Of a DNA stretch of 14,518 nt, positions 6,533 to 14,231 are shown in pieces. The stretch covers positions 9,267 through 23,784 of the forward strand of contig DBCJ01000133.1 in NCBI GenBank assembly GCA_002293005.1, read 5' to 3'. The notes below the pieces were generated by a model, which saw nothing but the letters and a program-made list of their open reading frames with translations, was not told the DNA's origin and ran no database searches. The DNA is from Ignavibacteria bacterium UBA961 (GTDB taxonomy: Bacteria > Bacteroidota > Ignavibacteria > Kapaibacteriales > UBA961). A program made the translations under genes and the position numbers. Within the stretch, counting starts at the first letter, position 1. Each line of letters opens with the position of its first letter.

Positions 6533-8338
6533 ATGTCTGAATTGACCACAAATGCCGCTACATCCAAGCGTCCTTCACTCGCAGATTTGCTCAGTGGAGA
6601 TTTTAATGTGCCCATGATGGATGACAGCACATTTGACACCTTGTTCCAACAGAGTTTTTCTGCTGTTCAAGAAGATCAAATGGTGAAGGGTAATGTTATT
6701 CAAGTGACAAAAGACAATATCTATGTTGACATAGGTTTCAAGTCACTTGGCGTTATTCCAAGAGCTGAATTTGGCACAGCCGACATCTTCAAAGCCGGAG
6801 ATGAAATTGATGTCTTTATCGAAAAGATCGAAGATGTCAATGGTCGTATGCTATTGTCTCGTCGTCGTGCTGATTTCATGAAGACATGGGAAGAAATTCT
6901 CAAGCTCAATGAAACACAGCAAATTGTTCAGGTTCGCATACTTCGTCGCATCAAAGGTGGAATGGTTGTCGATTTGCTTGGTATTGAGGCATTCTTGCCC
7001 GGTTCACAAATCGATGTGCGTCCTGTGCGTGATTTTGATGCATGGGTTGGCAAGATGATCGATGTACGCGTCGTAAAGGTCAATCATCCAAGTGAAAATG
7101 TTGTAGTAAGTCATAAAGTGCTTCTCGAAGAGCAATTGGCCGATCAACGCTCCAAGATTCTTGGTACGCTTGAGAAAGGTTTGGTTCTCGAAGGTGCAGT
7201 TAAAGCAATTTCCGACTTCGGTGTATTCGTCGATCTCGGTGGTGTTGACGGACTCGTTCACATCACGGATCTTTCATGGGGTCGCGTGACACATCCTTCA
7301 GAGATTGTCACACTTGATCAAGTCGTGAAAGTCGTTGTGCTTGATTTTGATGGTGAGAAGCGTCGTATTTCTCTTGGCATGAAGCAATTGACTTCACATC
7401 CATGGGATACAATTGGTGAGAAATATGAGCCTGGTACAAAAGTACAAGGCAAAGTTGTTTCCTTGACTGATTATGGTGCATTCATCGAAATCGAAAAAGG
7501 AATTGAAGGTTTGATTCACATCAGTGAAATGAGCTGGACTCAACATGTGAAGCATCCTTCACAAATGGTTTCCATGGGTCAAGTAATTGATGCAATCGTA
7601 TTGAACATCGATAAAAATGACAAGAAACTTGCTCTCGGCATGAAGCAACTCGAGCCGGATCCATGGGCAGATTTGCTCGCGAAATATCCTGTTGATTCAG
7701 TTCATAAAGGTATCGTTCGCAATCTTACCAATTTCGGTCTCTTTGTTGAACTTGAACCGGGTGTAGATGGATTGGTTCATATCAGCGACTTGTCTTGGAC
7801 GAAGAAAATTCGTCATCCGGGCGAATTCGTGAAGAAGGGCGATTCACTTGATGTTATCGTTCTTAGCATTGATTCACAAAATCGCAGAATCGCACTTGGT
7901 CATAAGCAAATCACAGAAAATCCATGGGATTTCTTTGCTGAGCGTTATGCAGTTGGTGCAGATTCAGAAGGAAAGATTGAGCGCATCATTGAGAAGGGCG
8001 TAATCGTTGAATTGCCAGAAGGCGTTGATGGTTTCGTACCGGTATCTCAATTGTCATTTGCTCCTGTTCGCAATATCACTGATTTCTTCCGTGCGGGTGA
8101 TAATCTTCCTCTCAAGGTCGTTGAATTCGATCGCGAGTCAAAGAAAATTGTTCTTTCCGTGGTGGAATATCTTCGTGATAAAGACCAAGCGATTATTGAT
8201 GCATATAATGGTGAACATCCTGTTCCTAATGCAGATAAGTATGCAAACAATATTGAAGCGGTTGATCTTTCAGCTCTTGCTGAAGAGATTGAATCAGTAT
8301 TTGAGGATTCAACTCCAAAGAATACAGATCAGCAATAA
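6533..8338 (+). CDS. rpsA: 30S ribosomal protein S1
   Basis: A 601-residue protein that binds mRNA on the small ribosomal subunit and helps load leaders that lack strong Shine-Dalgarno pairing. Six OB-fold S1 domains are visible at about 48-112, 130-195, 217-285, 302-371, 388-458 and 475-545. Domains 3 to 5 carry the standard RNA-binding pattern, for example DFGVFVDLGGVDGLVHITDLSW (domain 3) and DYGAFIEI with GLIHISEMSW (domain 4). Domains 1, 2 and 6 are more divergent, as usual. Linkers repeat a LGMKQL-x-PW pattern. A 45-residue N-terminal extension and an acidic C-terminal tail are typical of the group. Codons are biased to GGT, CGT and CTT more strongly than in neighbours, as expected for a highly expressed gene. 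Start: ATG 6533 with AAAGGA upstream. It has a candidate promoter and a terminator of its own. Confidence 0.97.
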   Translation: MSELTTNAATSKRPSLADLLSGDFNVPMMDDSTFDTLFQQSFSAVQEDQMVKGNVIQVTKDNIYVDIGFKSLGVIPRAEFGTADIFKAGDEIDVFIEKIEDVNGRMLLSRRRADFMKTWEEILKLNETQQIVQVRILRRIKGGMVVDLLGIEAFLPGSQIDVRPVRDFDAWVGKMIDVRVVKVNHPSENVVVSHKVLLEEQLADQRSKILGTLEKGLVLEGAVKAISDFGVFVDLGGVDGLVHITDLSWGRVTHPSEIVTLDQVVKVVVLDFDGEKRRISLGMKQLTSHPWDTIGEKYEPGTKVQGKVVSLTDYGAFIEIEKGIEGLIHISEMSWTQHVKHPSQMVSMGQVIDAIVLNIDKNDKKLALGMKQLEPDPWADLLAKYPVDSVHKGIVRNLTNFGLFVELEPGVDGLVHISDLSWTKKIRHPGEFVKKGDSLDVIVLSIDSQNRRIALGHKQITENPWDFFAERYAVGADSEGKIERIIEKGVIVELPEGVDGFVPVSQLSFAPVRNITDFFRAGDNLPLKVVEFDRESKKIVLSVVEYLRDKDQAIIDAYNGEHPVPNADKYANNIEAVDLSALAEEIESVFEDSTPKNTDQQ

Positions 8339-8361
8339 TTGTTGCAAATCAATAATAGTGC

Positions 8362-8390
8362 AAAGGCATCCCAATATTTGGGATGCCTTT
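8362..8390 (+). terminator. Terminator hairpin after rpsA
   Basis: A perfect 13-bp inverted repeat, AAAGGCATCCCAA (8362-8374) and TTGGGATGCCTTT (8378-8390), with a 3-base TAT loop, starts 23 bases after the rpsA stop. The T tract is short (TTTGTTA), so termination may be partial; that would let some transcripts continue into the downstream gene, for which I see no clear separate promoter. Confidence 0.8.
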
Positions 8391-8412
8391 GTTACATAAG
8401 ACAATTCTTATT

Positions 8413-8417
8413 GAGGA
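8413..8417 (+). promoter_or_regulatory. Ribosome binding site fixing the GTG start of the MetF fusion
   Basis: GAGGA lies 7 bases upstream of GTG 8425. It decides the start against the more upstream in-frame ATG at 8383, which sits within the rpsA terminator hairpin. Confidence 0.7.
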
Positions 8418-8424
8418 AATCATC

Positions 8425-10248
8425 GTGTCCATTCAAGCATTCAAAGAACTATTGGGTAAGAAGCCAATCATTGCATCGGGTTCGATTGCAATGGAATTGT
8501 CTTTGCGCGATAAACATGATATTCCCGCCGATATTTGGAATTTGAAGGATCCTGTTACGATTGAATCCATTTATCGAGATTTTGTGGATGCCGGTGCAAC
8601 GCTGTTATTGACCAATACTTCAAAGTCGAATCGACTTGCACTTGATGCATTCTCGCTAAGCGATAAAGTCTATGAAATCAATCGCAAAGCAGTGTGGATT
8701 GCCCGCACTGCCGCTTTGAGAAAGGCATTGGTGGCAGGTGTGATTGGTCCTACAGGACATTTCTTTGCCCCGATTGGAACGCTGACAAATGAAGAAGCGC
8801 ATCAAGTATTTGCCGAACAAGCAATGGCTTTGCTTGATAGCGGTGCAGATATGATCATGCTCTCATCATTCATTGATATTGAAGAATTAATCATTGCTAT
8901 TGAAGCTGTGAGAGCGGTGAATCCGGATATTCCGATTATTGCATTGAAATCATTTCCGGAAGATGGAACCGTACTTGCTACTTCCTATCCTGCTGAAATT
9001 GCCGAAAGATTGATGAAGCAAAATGTGATGGCCTTGGGTAGCAATGGCATCGTCGGACCGCAACGCATGACAGATATTCTGCGCGCTTTGTCGGGTTCAA
9101 CATTGCCTCTCTGCATTCTGCCTGATATTGCCATTCCAACCTTGCTTGAAGGCAGACCTAGATATAATGCCGAACCGGATTATGTTGCAAGTGTTGCCAT
9201 TAAGCTTGTAAGACAAGGTGCAGCAATAATCGGTGCTGATGGAGGCGCAACTGTAGAACATATAAAAGCTATTGCAAAAGCTGTAGAGAATATCATTCCG
9301 GGAAGTGAAAGAGTAGAGCCAAAACCAAGTAAATCGATTGATATTCAGCCGATTGAAAGTGAAGAACAAACTGTGTTCGCTCAAAAAATCGGAAAGAAAT
9401 TTTTGACTACGGTGGAAGTGGAAATTCCTCGTGGCTTGGACATGAAATCCGTTCTCGAAGCTGCAAGTTTTTTGAAGGAACATGGCATTGATGCGGTGAA
9501 TGTATTTGATGGAGCGAGAGCGCGTGTCAGAATCAGTCCGGTCTCCGCTTCACAACTCATCACATCACAGACCGGCATGGAATGCATCACGCATATGGCA
9601 TGTCGTGATAGAAATATGGTCGGCCTGCAAAGTGATCTCATTGGTGCTTATACGCTTGGCGTAAAAAATATTCTTGCAGTCACGGGAGATCCGACAACCA
9701 TCGGTGATTATCCATTTGCGACTTCAGTGTATGATGTCGATTCTATCGGACTATGCAGAGCATTGAATCGTATGAATCAAGGTCTAGATTTAATCGGCAA
9801 TGCACTTGGAAGAGCGACGCAGTTCACTATTGCTTGTGCTGTGAATCCATGCGCCGATGATCTTAATGTGGAGATAGAACGATTAAGAAAAAAAGTTGAG
9901 GAAGGCGCAAGTATTGCATTCACTCAACCGGTTTTCGATATGGAAACATTGCTCCCATTTCTTGATCGCATCAAAGATCTGGATATATCAATCATGCTCG
10001 GCATCATTCCGCTGCGCAGTGCAAGACATGCTGATTTCTTGCATTATGAAGTACCCGGAATGATTGTACCTCAATGGGTACGCGAGGCAATGCAACAAGC
10101 AGGAAAGGATGCAGGTGACATAGGTTTGAATATCGCGATAGATTTCTTGAAGCAAGCCAAAGAACATGTGCAAGGCGTATATATCATGCCTCCTGCGAAG
10201 CGTTATGACATGGCGATTGACATGTGTAAACGCAGTGGTATTTTGTGA
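8425..10248 (+). CDS. YitJ-like fusion: degenerate homocysteine S-methyltransferase domain + methylenetetrahydrofolate reductase
   Basis: A 607-residue two-domain protein, close in length to B. subtilis YitJ. The C-terminal half (about 325-605) is a convincing 5,10-methylenetetrahydrofolate reductase (MetF): TTVEVEIPRGLD, ARVRISP, THMACRDRNMVGLQSDLIGA, NILAVTGDP, GDYPFATSVYDVDSIGL and FTQPVFD follow YitJ closely. It makes 5-methyl-THF with a flavin cofactor. The N-terminal half (1-300) has the fold pattern of Pfam S-methyl_trans but lacks its active site: the family zinc ligands GxNC and GGCC read GSNG (205-208) and GADG (270-273), and the DGAMGT motif reads SGSIAM (18-23). All three zinc cysteines are therefore absent, so ordinary homocysteine methylation by this half is unlikely. 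Start is GTG 8425 with GAGGA at 8413-8417. The gene follows the rpsA terminator; paaN begins 37 bases after its stop. Confidence 0.9.
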   Translation: MSIQAFKELLGKKPIIASGSIAMELSLRDKHDIPADIWNLKDPVTIESIYRDFVDAGATLLLTNTSKSNRLALDAFSLSDKVYEINRKAVWIARTAALRKALVAGVIGPTGHFFAPIGTLTNEEAHQVFAEQAMALLDSGADMIMLSSFIDIEELIIAIEAVRAVNPDIPIIALKSFPEDGTVLATSYPAEIAERLMKQNVMALGSNGIVGPQRMTDILRALSGSTLPLCILPDIAIPTLLEGRPRYNAEPDYVASVAIKLVRQGAAIIGADGGATVEHIKAIAKAVENIIPGSERVEPKPSKSIDIQPIESEEQTVFAQKIGKKFLTTVEVEIPRGLDMKSVLEAASFLKEHGIDAVNVFDGARARVRISPVSASQLITSQTGMECITHMACRDRNMVGLQSDLIGAYTLGVKNILAVTGDPTTIGDYPFATSVYDVDSIGLCRALNRMNQGLDLIGNALGRATQFTIACAVNPCADDLNVEIERLRKKVEEGASIAFTQPVFDMETLLPFLDRIKDLDISIMLGIIPLRSARHADFLHYEVPGMIVPQWVREAMQQAGKDAGDIGLNIAIDFLKQAKEHVQGVYIMPPAKRYDMAIDMCKRSGIL

Positions 10249-10285
10249 TGCAAATTTGAATTATACATATTTCGGAAATACAATC

Positions 10286-11956
10286 ATGTCTTATCTTCAT
10301 CTCTTTGATCAACATGAAGGAACGCTGAATAAAGCGCTTGATGCAATTCGCTCACGCAGTTTTCATGCACATTGGCCGGAACCACCGAGTGGTAAAATTT
10401 ATGGTGAAACCGCACAAGAAGATGGATTGCAATCATTCAAATCCTCACTCAATTCTGCATTCACATTTCCGCAGAAAGATAGTTCAGGAATAGTTGGTTC
10501 CGAGCAATCTCCTTTTGGCTTCCCATTGAATATCTCATATCCTGCTTTTTCGGCGGATGACTTGATTGCAAATGCTCAATCTGCGCTGAGTGAATGGAAG
10601 CAGTTTTCAACTAAAGAGCGTGCTGGAATTCTGATTGAATGTTTGGAGCGAGCTTCAAAGCATTTCTTTCAAATTGGTTTCTCTACGATGCATACAACCG
10701 GTCAGGGATTCATCATGGCATTCCAAGCATCGGGTCCGCATGCATTTGATCGTGCACTTGAATCAATTGCAACGGGATATATGGCAATCGATGCTTTTGC
10801 AGAATCAGTGCACTGGACAAAGCCGATGGGTAAAATACAGGTTGATTTGAAAAAGACATTTCATGTCCGACCCAAAGGAATCAATCTCACGATTGGTTGC
10901 TCCACTTTCCCGATTTGGAATTCATTTCCAGGTATGTTCGCTTCTCTCATCACCGGCAATGTGACAATCGCAAAAAGTCATCCATCAGCAATTCTTCCGA
11001 TTGCGATTTGCATTAAATCATTTCAAGAAACACTGATTGATTTGGGAGTGAATCCACATGTGATCCAAATAGCAATCGATGATGCATCAAAACCAATCAC
11101 GCTGGATCTTGCACAAAGAAGTGAAATAACAACAGTTGATTATACCGGATCATCTTCATTCGGAAATCATTTGGAATCTGTCTTGCAAGGAACTAATACC
11201 GAGCTATTCACCGAGAAAGCAGGTGTCAATTGTGCATTGATCGGTGAAGTTGAATCGCTTGATGCAGTATTGGATAATCTTGCATTCAGTCTGTCTTTGT
11301 ATAGCGGACAAATGTGTACCACTCCGCAAAATATCTATGTGCCGAAAGATGGTGTGAAAACATCTGAAGGAATCGTCTCCTTTGATGATGTTTGCGCAAA
11401 GCTCAAAGAAAAAGTTGATGCTTTGGTATTCAATGAAAAGATGGGACCGGGCACGCTTGGCGCATTGCATTCACCTGCTGTTTTGAGCAGAGTGGAAAAA
11501 GCAAAAGCATCCGGATTACATATCATTCGTGATTCAGCGTCCGTTGCACAACAAGGATTTGATTCCGCCCTTTCATTCTCACCATTGATTATGAAAGCAG
11601 AATCTGCCGATCAAGCGATATTGCATGAAGAGTGGTTTGGTCCGATTTCATTCATCATACCTGTTGATTCGATTCAAGCAGGAATTACCGCGATGTCTGA
11701 TTCTGTGAAGAAGCATGGCGCGCTCACCACATTGCTGTATTTGCACAGCGAAGAAATGATATCACTTACCGAAGAGCAACTCATCGATGCAGGCGTGCAT
11801 GTTTCATTCAATCTCACCGGTCCTATTTGGGTGAATCAATCCGCGGCATTCAGTGATTTTCATGGAGCAGGCGCGAATCCCGCAGGCAATGCATCATTTG
11901 CCGATTTGTCATTCGTAAGTAAACGATTCAATGTCATAGGCATTCGCAAGCCATAA
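10286..11956 (+). CDS. paaN: PaaN-type aldehyde dehydrogenase (phenylacetic acid degradation protein PaaN family)
   Basis: A 556-residue aldehyde dehydrogenase-superfamily protein with the features of the stand-alone PaaN group, which lacks the MaoC hydratase domain of PaaZ: N-terminal AIRSRSFHAHWPEPPSG (20-36) and YGETA; MHTTGQGFIMAFQASGPHAFDR (135-156); and a divergent ALDH core. Likely catalytic residues are C344 in SGQMCTT, E310 in TEKAGVN, N212 in FPIWN and E448/E449 in HEEWFGP. In PaaN/PaaZ proteins this domain oxidises the semialdehyde made when the oxepin-CoA ring of activated phenylacetate is opened; whether stand-alone PaaN does this is inferred from family naming. No other phenylacetate gene is in the window. 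I chose ATG 10286 because earlier in-frame starts lie inside the upstream gene and GGAA (10274-10277) precedes it. It ends at a bidirectional terminator. Substrate is uncertain. Confidence 0.85.
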   Translation: MSYLHLFDQHEGTLNKALDAIRSRSFHAHWPEPPSGKIYGETAQEDGLQSFKSSLNSAFTFPQKDSSGIVGSEQSPFGFPLNISYPAFSADDLIANAQSALSEWKQFSTKERAGILIECLERASKHFFQIGFSTMHTTGQGFIMAFQASGPHAFDRALESIATGYMAIDAFAESVHWTKPMGKIQVDLKKTFHVRPKGINLTIGCSTFPIWNSFPGMFASLITGNVTIAKSHPSAILPIAICIKSFQETLIDLGVNPHVIQIAIDDASKPITLDLAQRSEITTVDYTGSSSFGNHLESVLQGTNTELFTEKAGVNCALIGEVESLDAVLDNLAFSLSLYSGQMCTTPQNIYVPKDGVKTSEGIVSFDDVCAKLKEKVDALVFNEKMGPGTLGALHSPAVLSRVEKAKASGLHIIRDSASVAQQGFDSALSFSPLIMKAESADQAILHEEWFGPISFIIPVDSIQAGITAMSDSVKKHGALTTLLYLHSEEMISLTEEQLIDAGVHVSFNLTGPIWVNQSAAFSDFHGAGANPAGNASFADLSFVSKRFNVIGIRKP

Positions 11957-11962
11957 ACAAAA

Positions 11963-12002
11963 AAGGCCATCCTCTCAATAAAAGGATGGCCTTCATTTTT
12001 TT
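11963..12002. terminator. Bidirectional terminator between paaN and pruA
   Basis: A perfect 11-bp stem, AAGGCCATCCT (11963-11973) with AGGATGGCCTT (11983-11993), and a 9-base loop. On the plus strand a run of seven T follows (11996-12002); on the minus strand the A-rich stretch 11957-11964 gives a T run. It sits 6 bases after the paaN stop and 17 bases from the pruA stop, so it can end both converging transcripts. Confidence 0.93.
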
Positions 12003-12010
12003 AGCGATGA

Positions 12011-13555
12011 TTATTTTTTCTCGCTGATTGTTTTCGCCTGCATGAAGAGAAGCATATAATCTCTTCCACCTGCTTTGGAGTCCGTGCCACTCATATTGAA
12101 TCCACCGAATGGATGCGCGCCGACCAATGCGCCTGTGCATTTACGATTCAAATAGAGATTTCCGCAATGGAATTCCGCTTCTGCTCTATCTAGTTTCTTG
12201 CGGTCATTCGTGAAGACGGCACCTGTCAAACCATAGATTGTATTGTTTGCAATTGACATAGCATTATCAAAGTTCTTTGCTTTGATCACTGCAAGGACCG
12301 GACCGAATATTTCTTCCTGAGAAATCTTCGCATTTGGTTTGATATCCGTGAATACGGTAGGCTTGATATAATATCCATTCAAACCTTCGACTTTCTCGCC
12401 ACCGCAAAGCAATTTGCCTTCTTTCTTGCCGATTTCGATATATTTCAAAATGGATTGCTCCGCTTTCTTGGATACTACAGGACCCATCGCATGATCTTCC
12501 ATCGGATTGCCTTGTGAAATTGCACTAACGGCAACCTTGAGTTTTGCGACGAATTCTTTATATATATTCTGATGAACGATTACGCGTGAGCAAGCCGAAC
12601 ACTTTTGACCTTGAAAACCAAAAGCTGCTTGCACAGTTCCTTTCACAGCATCATCGATATTACAATCTTCATCGATGATCATGCTGTCTTTACCGCCCAT
12701 CTCAGCAACGATTCTCTTGATCCAGATTTGACCTGGTACTGTTTTCGCGGCAAGTTCATTGATATGCAAACCAACTTCCATTGATCCTGTGAAGGAGATG
12801 AAGCGTGTCTTTGGATGTGAAACCAAATAGTCACCTGCTTCAGCACCTGATGCAACGAGATAATTCAACACGCCTTTTGGGAGTCCGATGGAACGCATGA
12901 TATCGACAAAAAGCCAGCCCATCATGGGTGAATCGGAAGATGGCTTTAATACGACAGTATTACCTGCTGCGATTGCTGCACTGGCTGTACCCACGAGAAT
13001 TGCGAATGGGAAATTCCAGGGTGGAATCACGACGCCAACGCCAAGTGGAATATAGACCATTTTGTTTTTCTCACCTTTCACCGGAGTGATTGGTTGTTTG
13101 CCCGCATAGCGCAAAGCTTCGCGACCATAAAATTCCAAGAAGTCAATTGCTTCACAAGTGTCTGCATCTGCTTCGAGATAATTTTTTCCAACTTCAGAAA
13201 TCATCCAAGCATTGATTTCGAGTCTGCGCTTGCGAATCACATTCGCGGCTTTGAACAAAAATGCTGCGCGCTCTTTTGCAGGAACAAATTTCCATGTTTC
13301 AAATGCTTTCAATGCGGCTTGCATTGCTTTTTCTGCATCATCCTTACCGGACTTCTGAAATGTTCCAATCACTTCGCTGTTCTCAGAAGGATTGATTGAA
13401 ACTGTTTTGGCATCTGTGTAAATCGCCTTGCCATTGATATAATTCGGATATTCTTTTCCGAATTGTGCTCTCACTGCTTCAAGAGCTTTTCTTTGTTTTT
13501 TTGCGATTCCGGGATCTGCAAAATTGAGGAATACCTCATTTGTGAATTCTTTCAT
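12011..13555 (-). CDS. pruA: L-glutamate gamma-semialdehyde dehydrogenase (1-pyrroline-5-carboxylate dehydrogenase, RocA/PruA type)
   Basis: A 514-residue NAD-dependent enzyme that oxidises glutamate semialdehyde to glutamate, the last step of proline and arginine catabolism; the length matches monofunctional RocA (about 515). It opens with the family N-terminus ending EYPNYINGK (35-43). Key ALDH residues are in place: N181 in IPPWNFPFA, K204 in LKPSS, E285 in AEMGGKD, C319 in GQKCSACSR and E415 in QEEIFGP. The C-terminal block HPFGGFNMSGTDSKAGGRDY (481-500) is diagnostic of this subfamily. I chose ATG 13555 because it gives the standard N-terminus; a longer frame reaching 13651 would overlap the upstream gene. 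No Shine-Dalgarno is visible. It lies 23 bases after the stop of a small membrane-protein gene and is probably co-transcribed with it. No proline dehydrogenase gene is in the window. Confidence 0.96.
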   Translation of the reverse strand: MKEFTNEVFLNFADPGIAKKQRKALEAVRAQFGKEYPNYINGKAIYTDAKTVSINPSENSEVIGTFQKSGKDDAEKAMQAALKAFETWKFVPAKERAAFLFKAANVIRKRRLEINAWMISEVGKNYLEADADTCEAIDFLEFYGREALRYAGKQPITPVKGEKNKMVYIPLGVGVVIPPWNFPFAILVGTASAAIAAGNTVVLKPSSDSPMMGWLFVDIMRSIGLPKGVLNYLVASGAEAGDYLVSHPKTRFISFTGSMEVGLHINELAAKTVPGQIWIKRIVAEMGGKDSMIIDEDCNIDDAVKGTVQAAFGFQGQKCSACSRVIVHQNIYKEFVAKLKVAVSAISQGNPMEDHAMGPVVSKKAEQSILKYIEIGKKEGKLLCGGEKVEGLNGYYIKPTVFTDIKPNAKISQEEIFGPVLAVIKAKNFDNAMSIANNTIYGLTGAVFTNDRKKLDRAEAEFHCGNLYLNRKCTGALVGAHPFGGFNMSGTDSKAGGRDYMLLFMQAKTISEKK

Positions 13556-13578
13556 GTTGCTATTCGAGATATGTGAAA

Positions 13579-14037
13579 TTAAAGTACTGTTTTCAATAAG
13601 AGATTGATTTGCGAGATAAGTAATCCAATGCCGAGCATGCAGAAGATCCAATTGATGATAACTGCGATATGATATCCTTTTGCACCGGGCAGAAATGTAT
13701 ATACTTCAAACAAATGCAATGAATCTTCGATGTCATTGCTGTCAATTTGCATGATGTCCTTTTTCAATTCATGAGATTTGCGAGCAATGAAATCAATGCG
13801 TTTGAATTCTCTGCGAAAGTCAAGTCCCCAAAGGGTCATCAGGACAACATAAATTTGATATTGCTTGAGTTTGAATGCTTCATGTCCTTGAAAAGGCATG
13901 ATCGACTCTGGCAAATAGAGAAAAAACCATAAACACCCCGCACTTGCAAAGAGTAAAGAAGTGATGCGTTTGAGTCGATTACGTTTTGATTCATATAATA
14001 CGCGTATCGATTCGGAGTAGAGTGGTGTAGATTTCAT
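13579..14037 (-). CDS. Hypothetical small membrane protein upstream of pruA
   Basis: A 152-residue protein (175 if a GTG at 14106 is used) that I do not recognise. It starts with a charged, basic segment (residues 11-24), followed by a membrane segment at about 25-43, a shorter hydrophobic stretch at 60-73, a long charged helical region at 74-110 (many K, R, E, D), and a strong C-terminal membrane segment at 122-148. This gives two or three membrane passes with a soluble middle helix and no signal peptide or catalytic motif. I prefer ATG 14037: a TATTTTTG box matching the Bacteroidota -7 consensus lies at 14086-14079, inside the longer version. Its stop is 23 bases before the pruA start, on the same strand, which suggests one operon; a role in transport or regulation linked to proline use would be guesswork. 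Confidence 0.65.
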   Translation of the reverse strand: MKSTPLYSESIRVLYESKRNRLKRITSLLFASAGCLWFFLYLPESIMPFQGHEAFKLKQYQIYVVLMTLWGLDFRREFKRIDFIARKSHELKKDIMQIDSNDIEDSLHLFEVYTFLPGAKGYHIAVIINWIFCMLGIGLLISQINLLLKTVL

Positions 14038-14078
14038 GTTGAGATATGCTAAGTTTGCATCGCCATTCAAGCCATGCA

Positions 14079-14086
14079 CAAAAATA
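14079..14086 (-). promoter_or_regulatory. Candidate -7 box for membrane protein-pruA operon
   Basis: On the minus strand TATTTTTG fits TAnnTTTG exactly. Transcription would start near 14072, about 35 bases before ATG 14037. No matching -33 TTG is seen at the expected distance, so this rests on one short box. Confidence 0.35.
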
Positions 14087-14231
14087 CGGTTGTTTCCTGA
14101 CTCCACATTCTGATTTTCAGTGATTTTTGGAGTTCTTTTGAGGGATCAACATTTCAATGCTCAAAATTGTTCACTGTTTCCGGAATTCATCTAACATGAA
14201 AGAATTATGTGGAAAAGCTCAAGCCACCATC

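Noticed and set aside
7150..7920. Internal repeats in rpsA
   Set aside because: They are the normal tandem S1 domains of the protein, not a DNA-level repeat element.
8383..8424. N-terminal extension of the MetF fusion from ATG 8383
   Set aside because: The ATG lies in the rpsA terminator hairpin and a good Shine-Dalgarno precedes GTG 8425.
10166..10285. Extension of paaN into the upstream gene
   Set aside because: It would overlap the MetF fusion by 83 bases, and the added residues are cysteine-rich out-of-frame sequence; ATG 10286 has a GGAA upstream.
11963..11993. The 11-bp inverted repeat as a repeat element or attachment site
   Set aside because: Its position between two convergent stops and T runs on both strands explain it as a bidirectional terminator.
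13556..13651. Extension of pruA by 32 residues to 13651
   Set aside because: It overlaps the upstream gene's end, and family members begin near MKEFTNEVFLNF.
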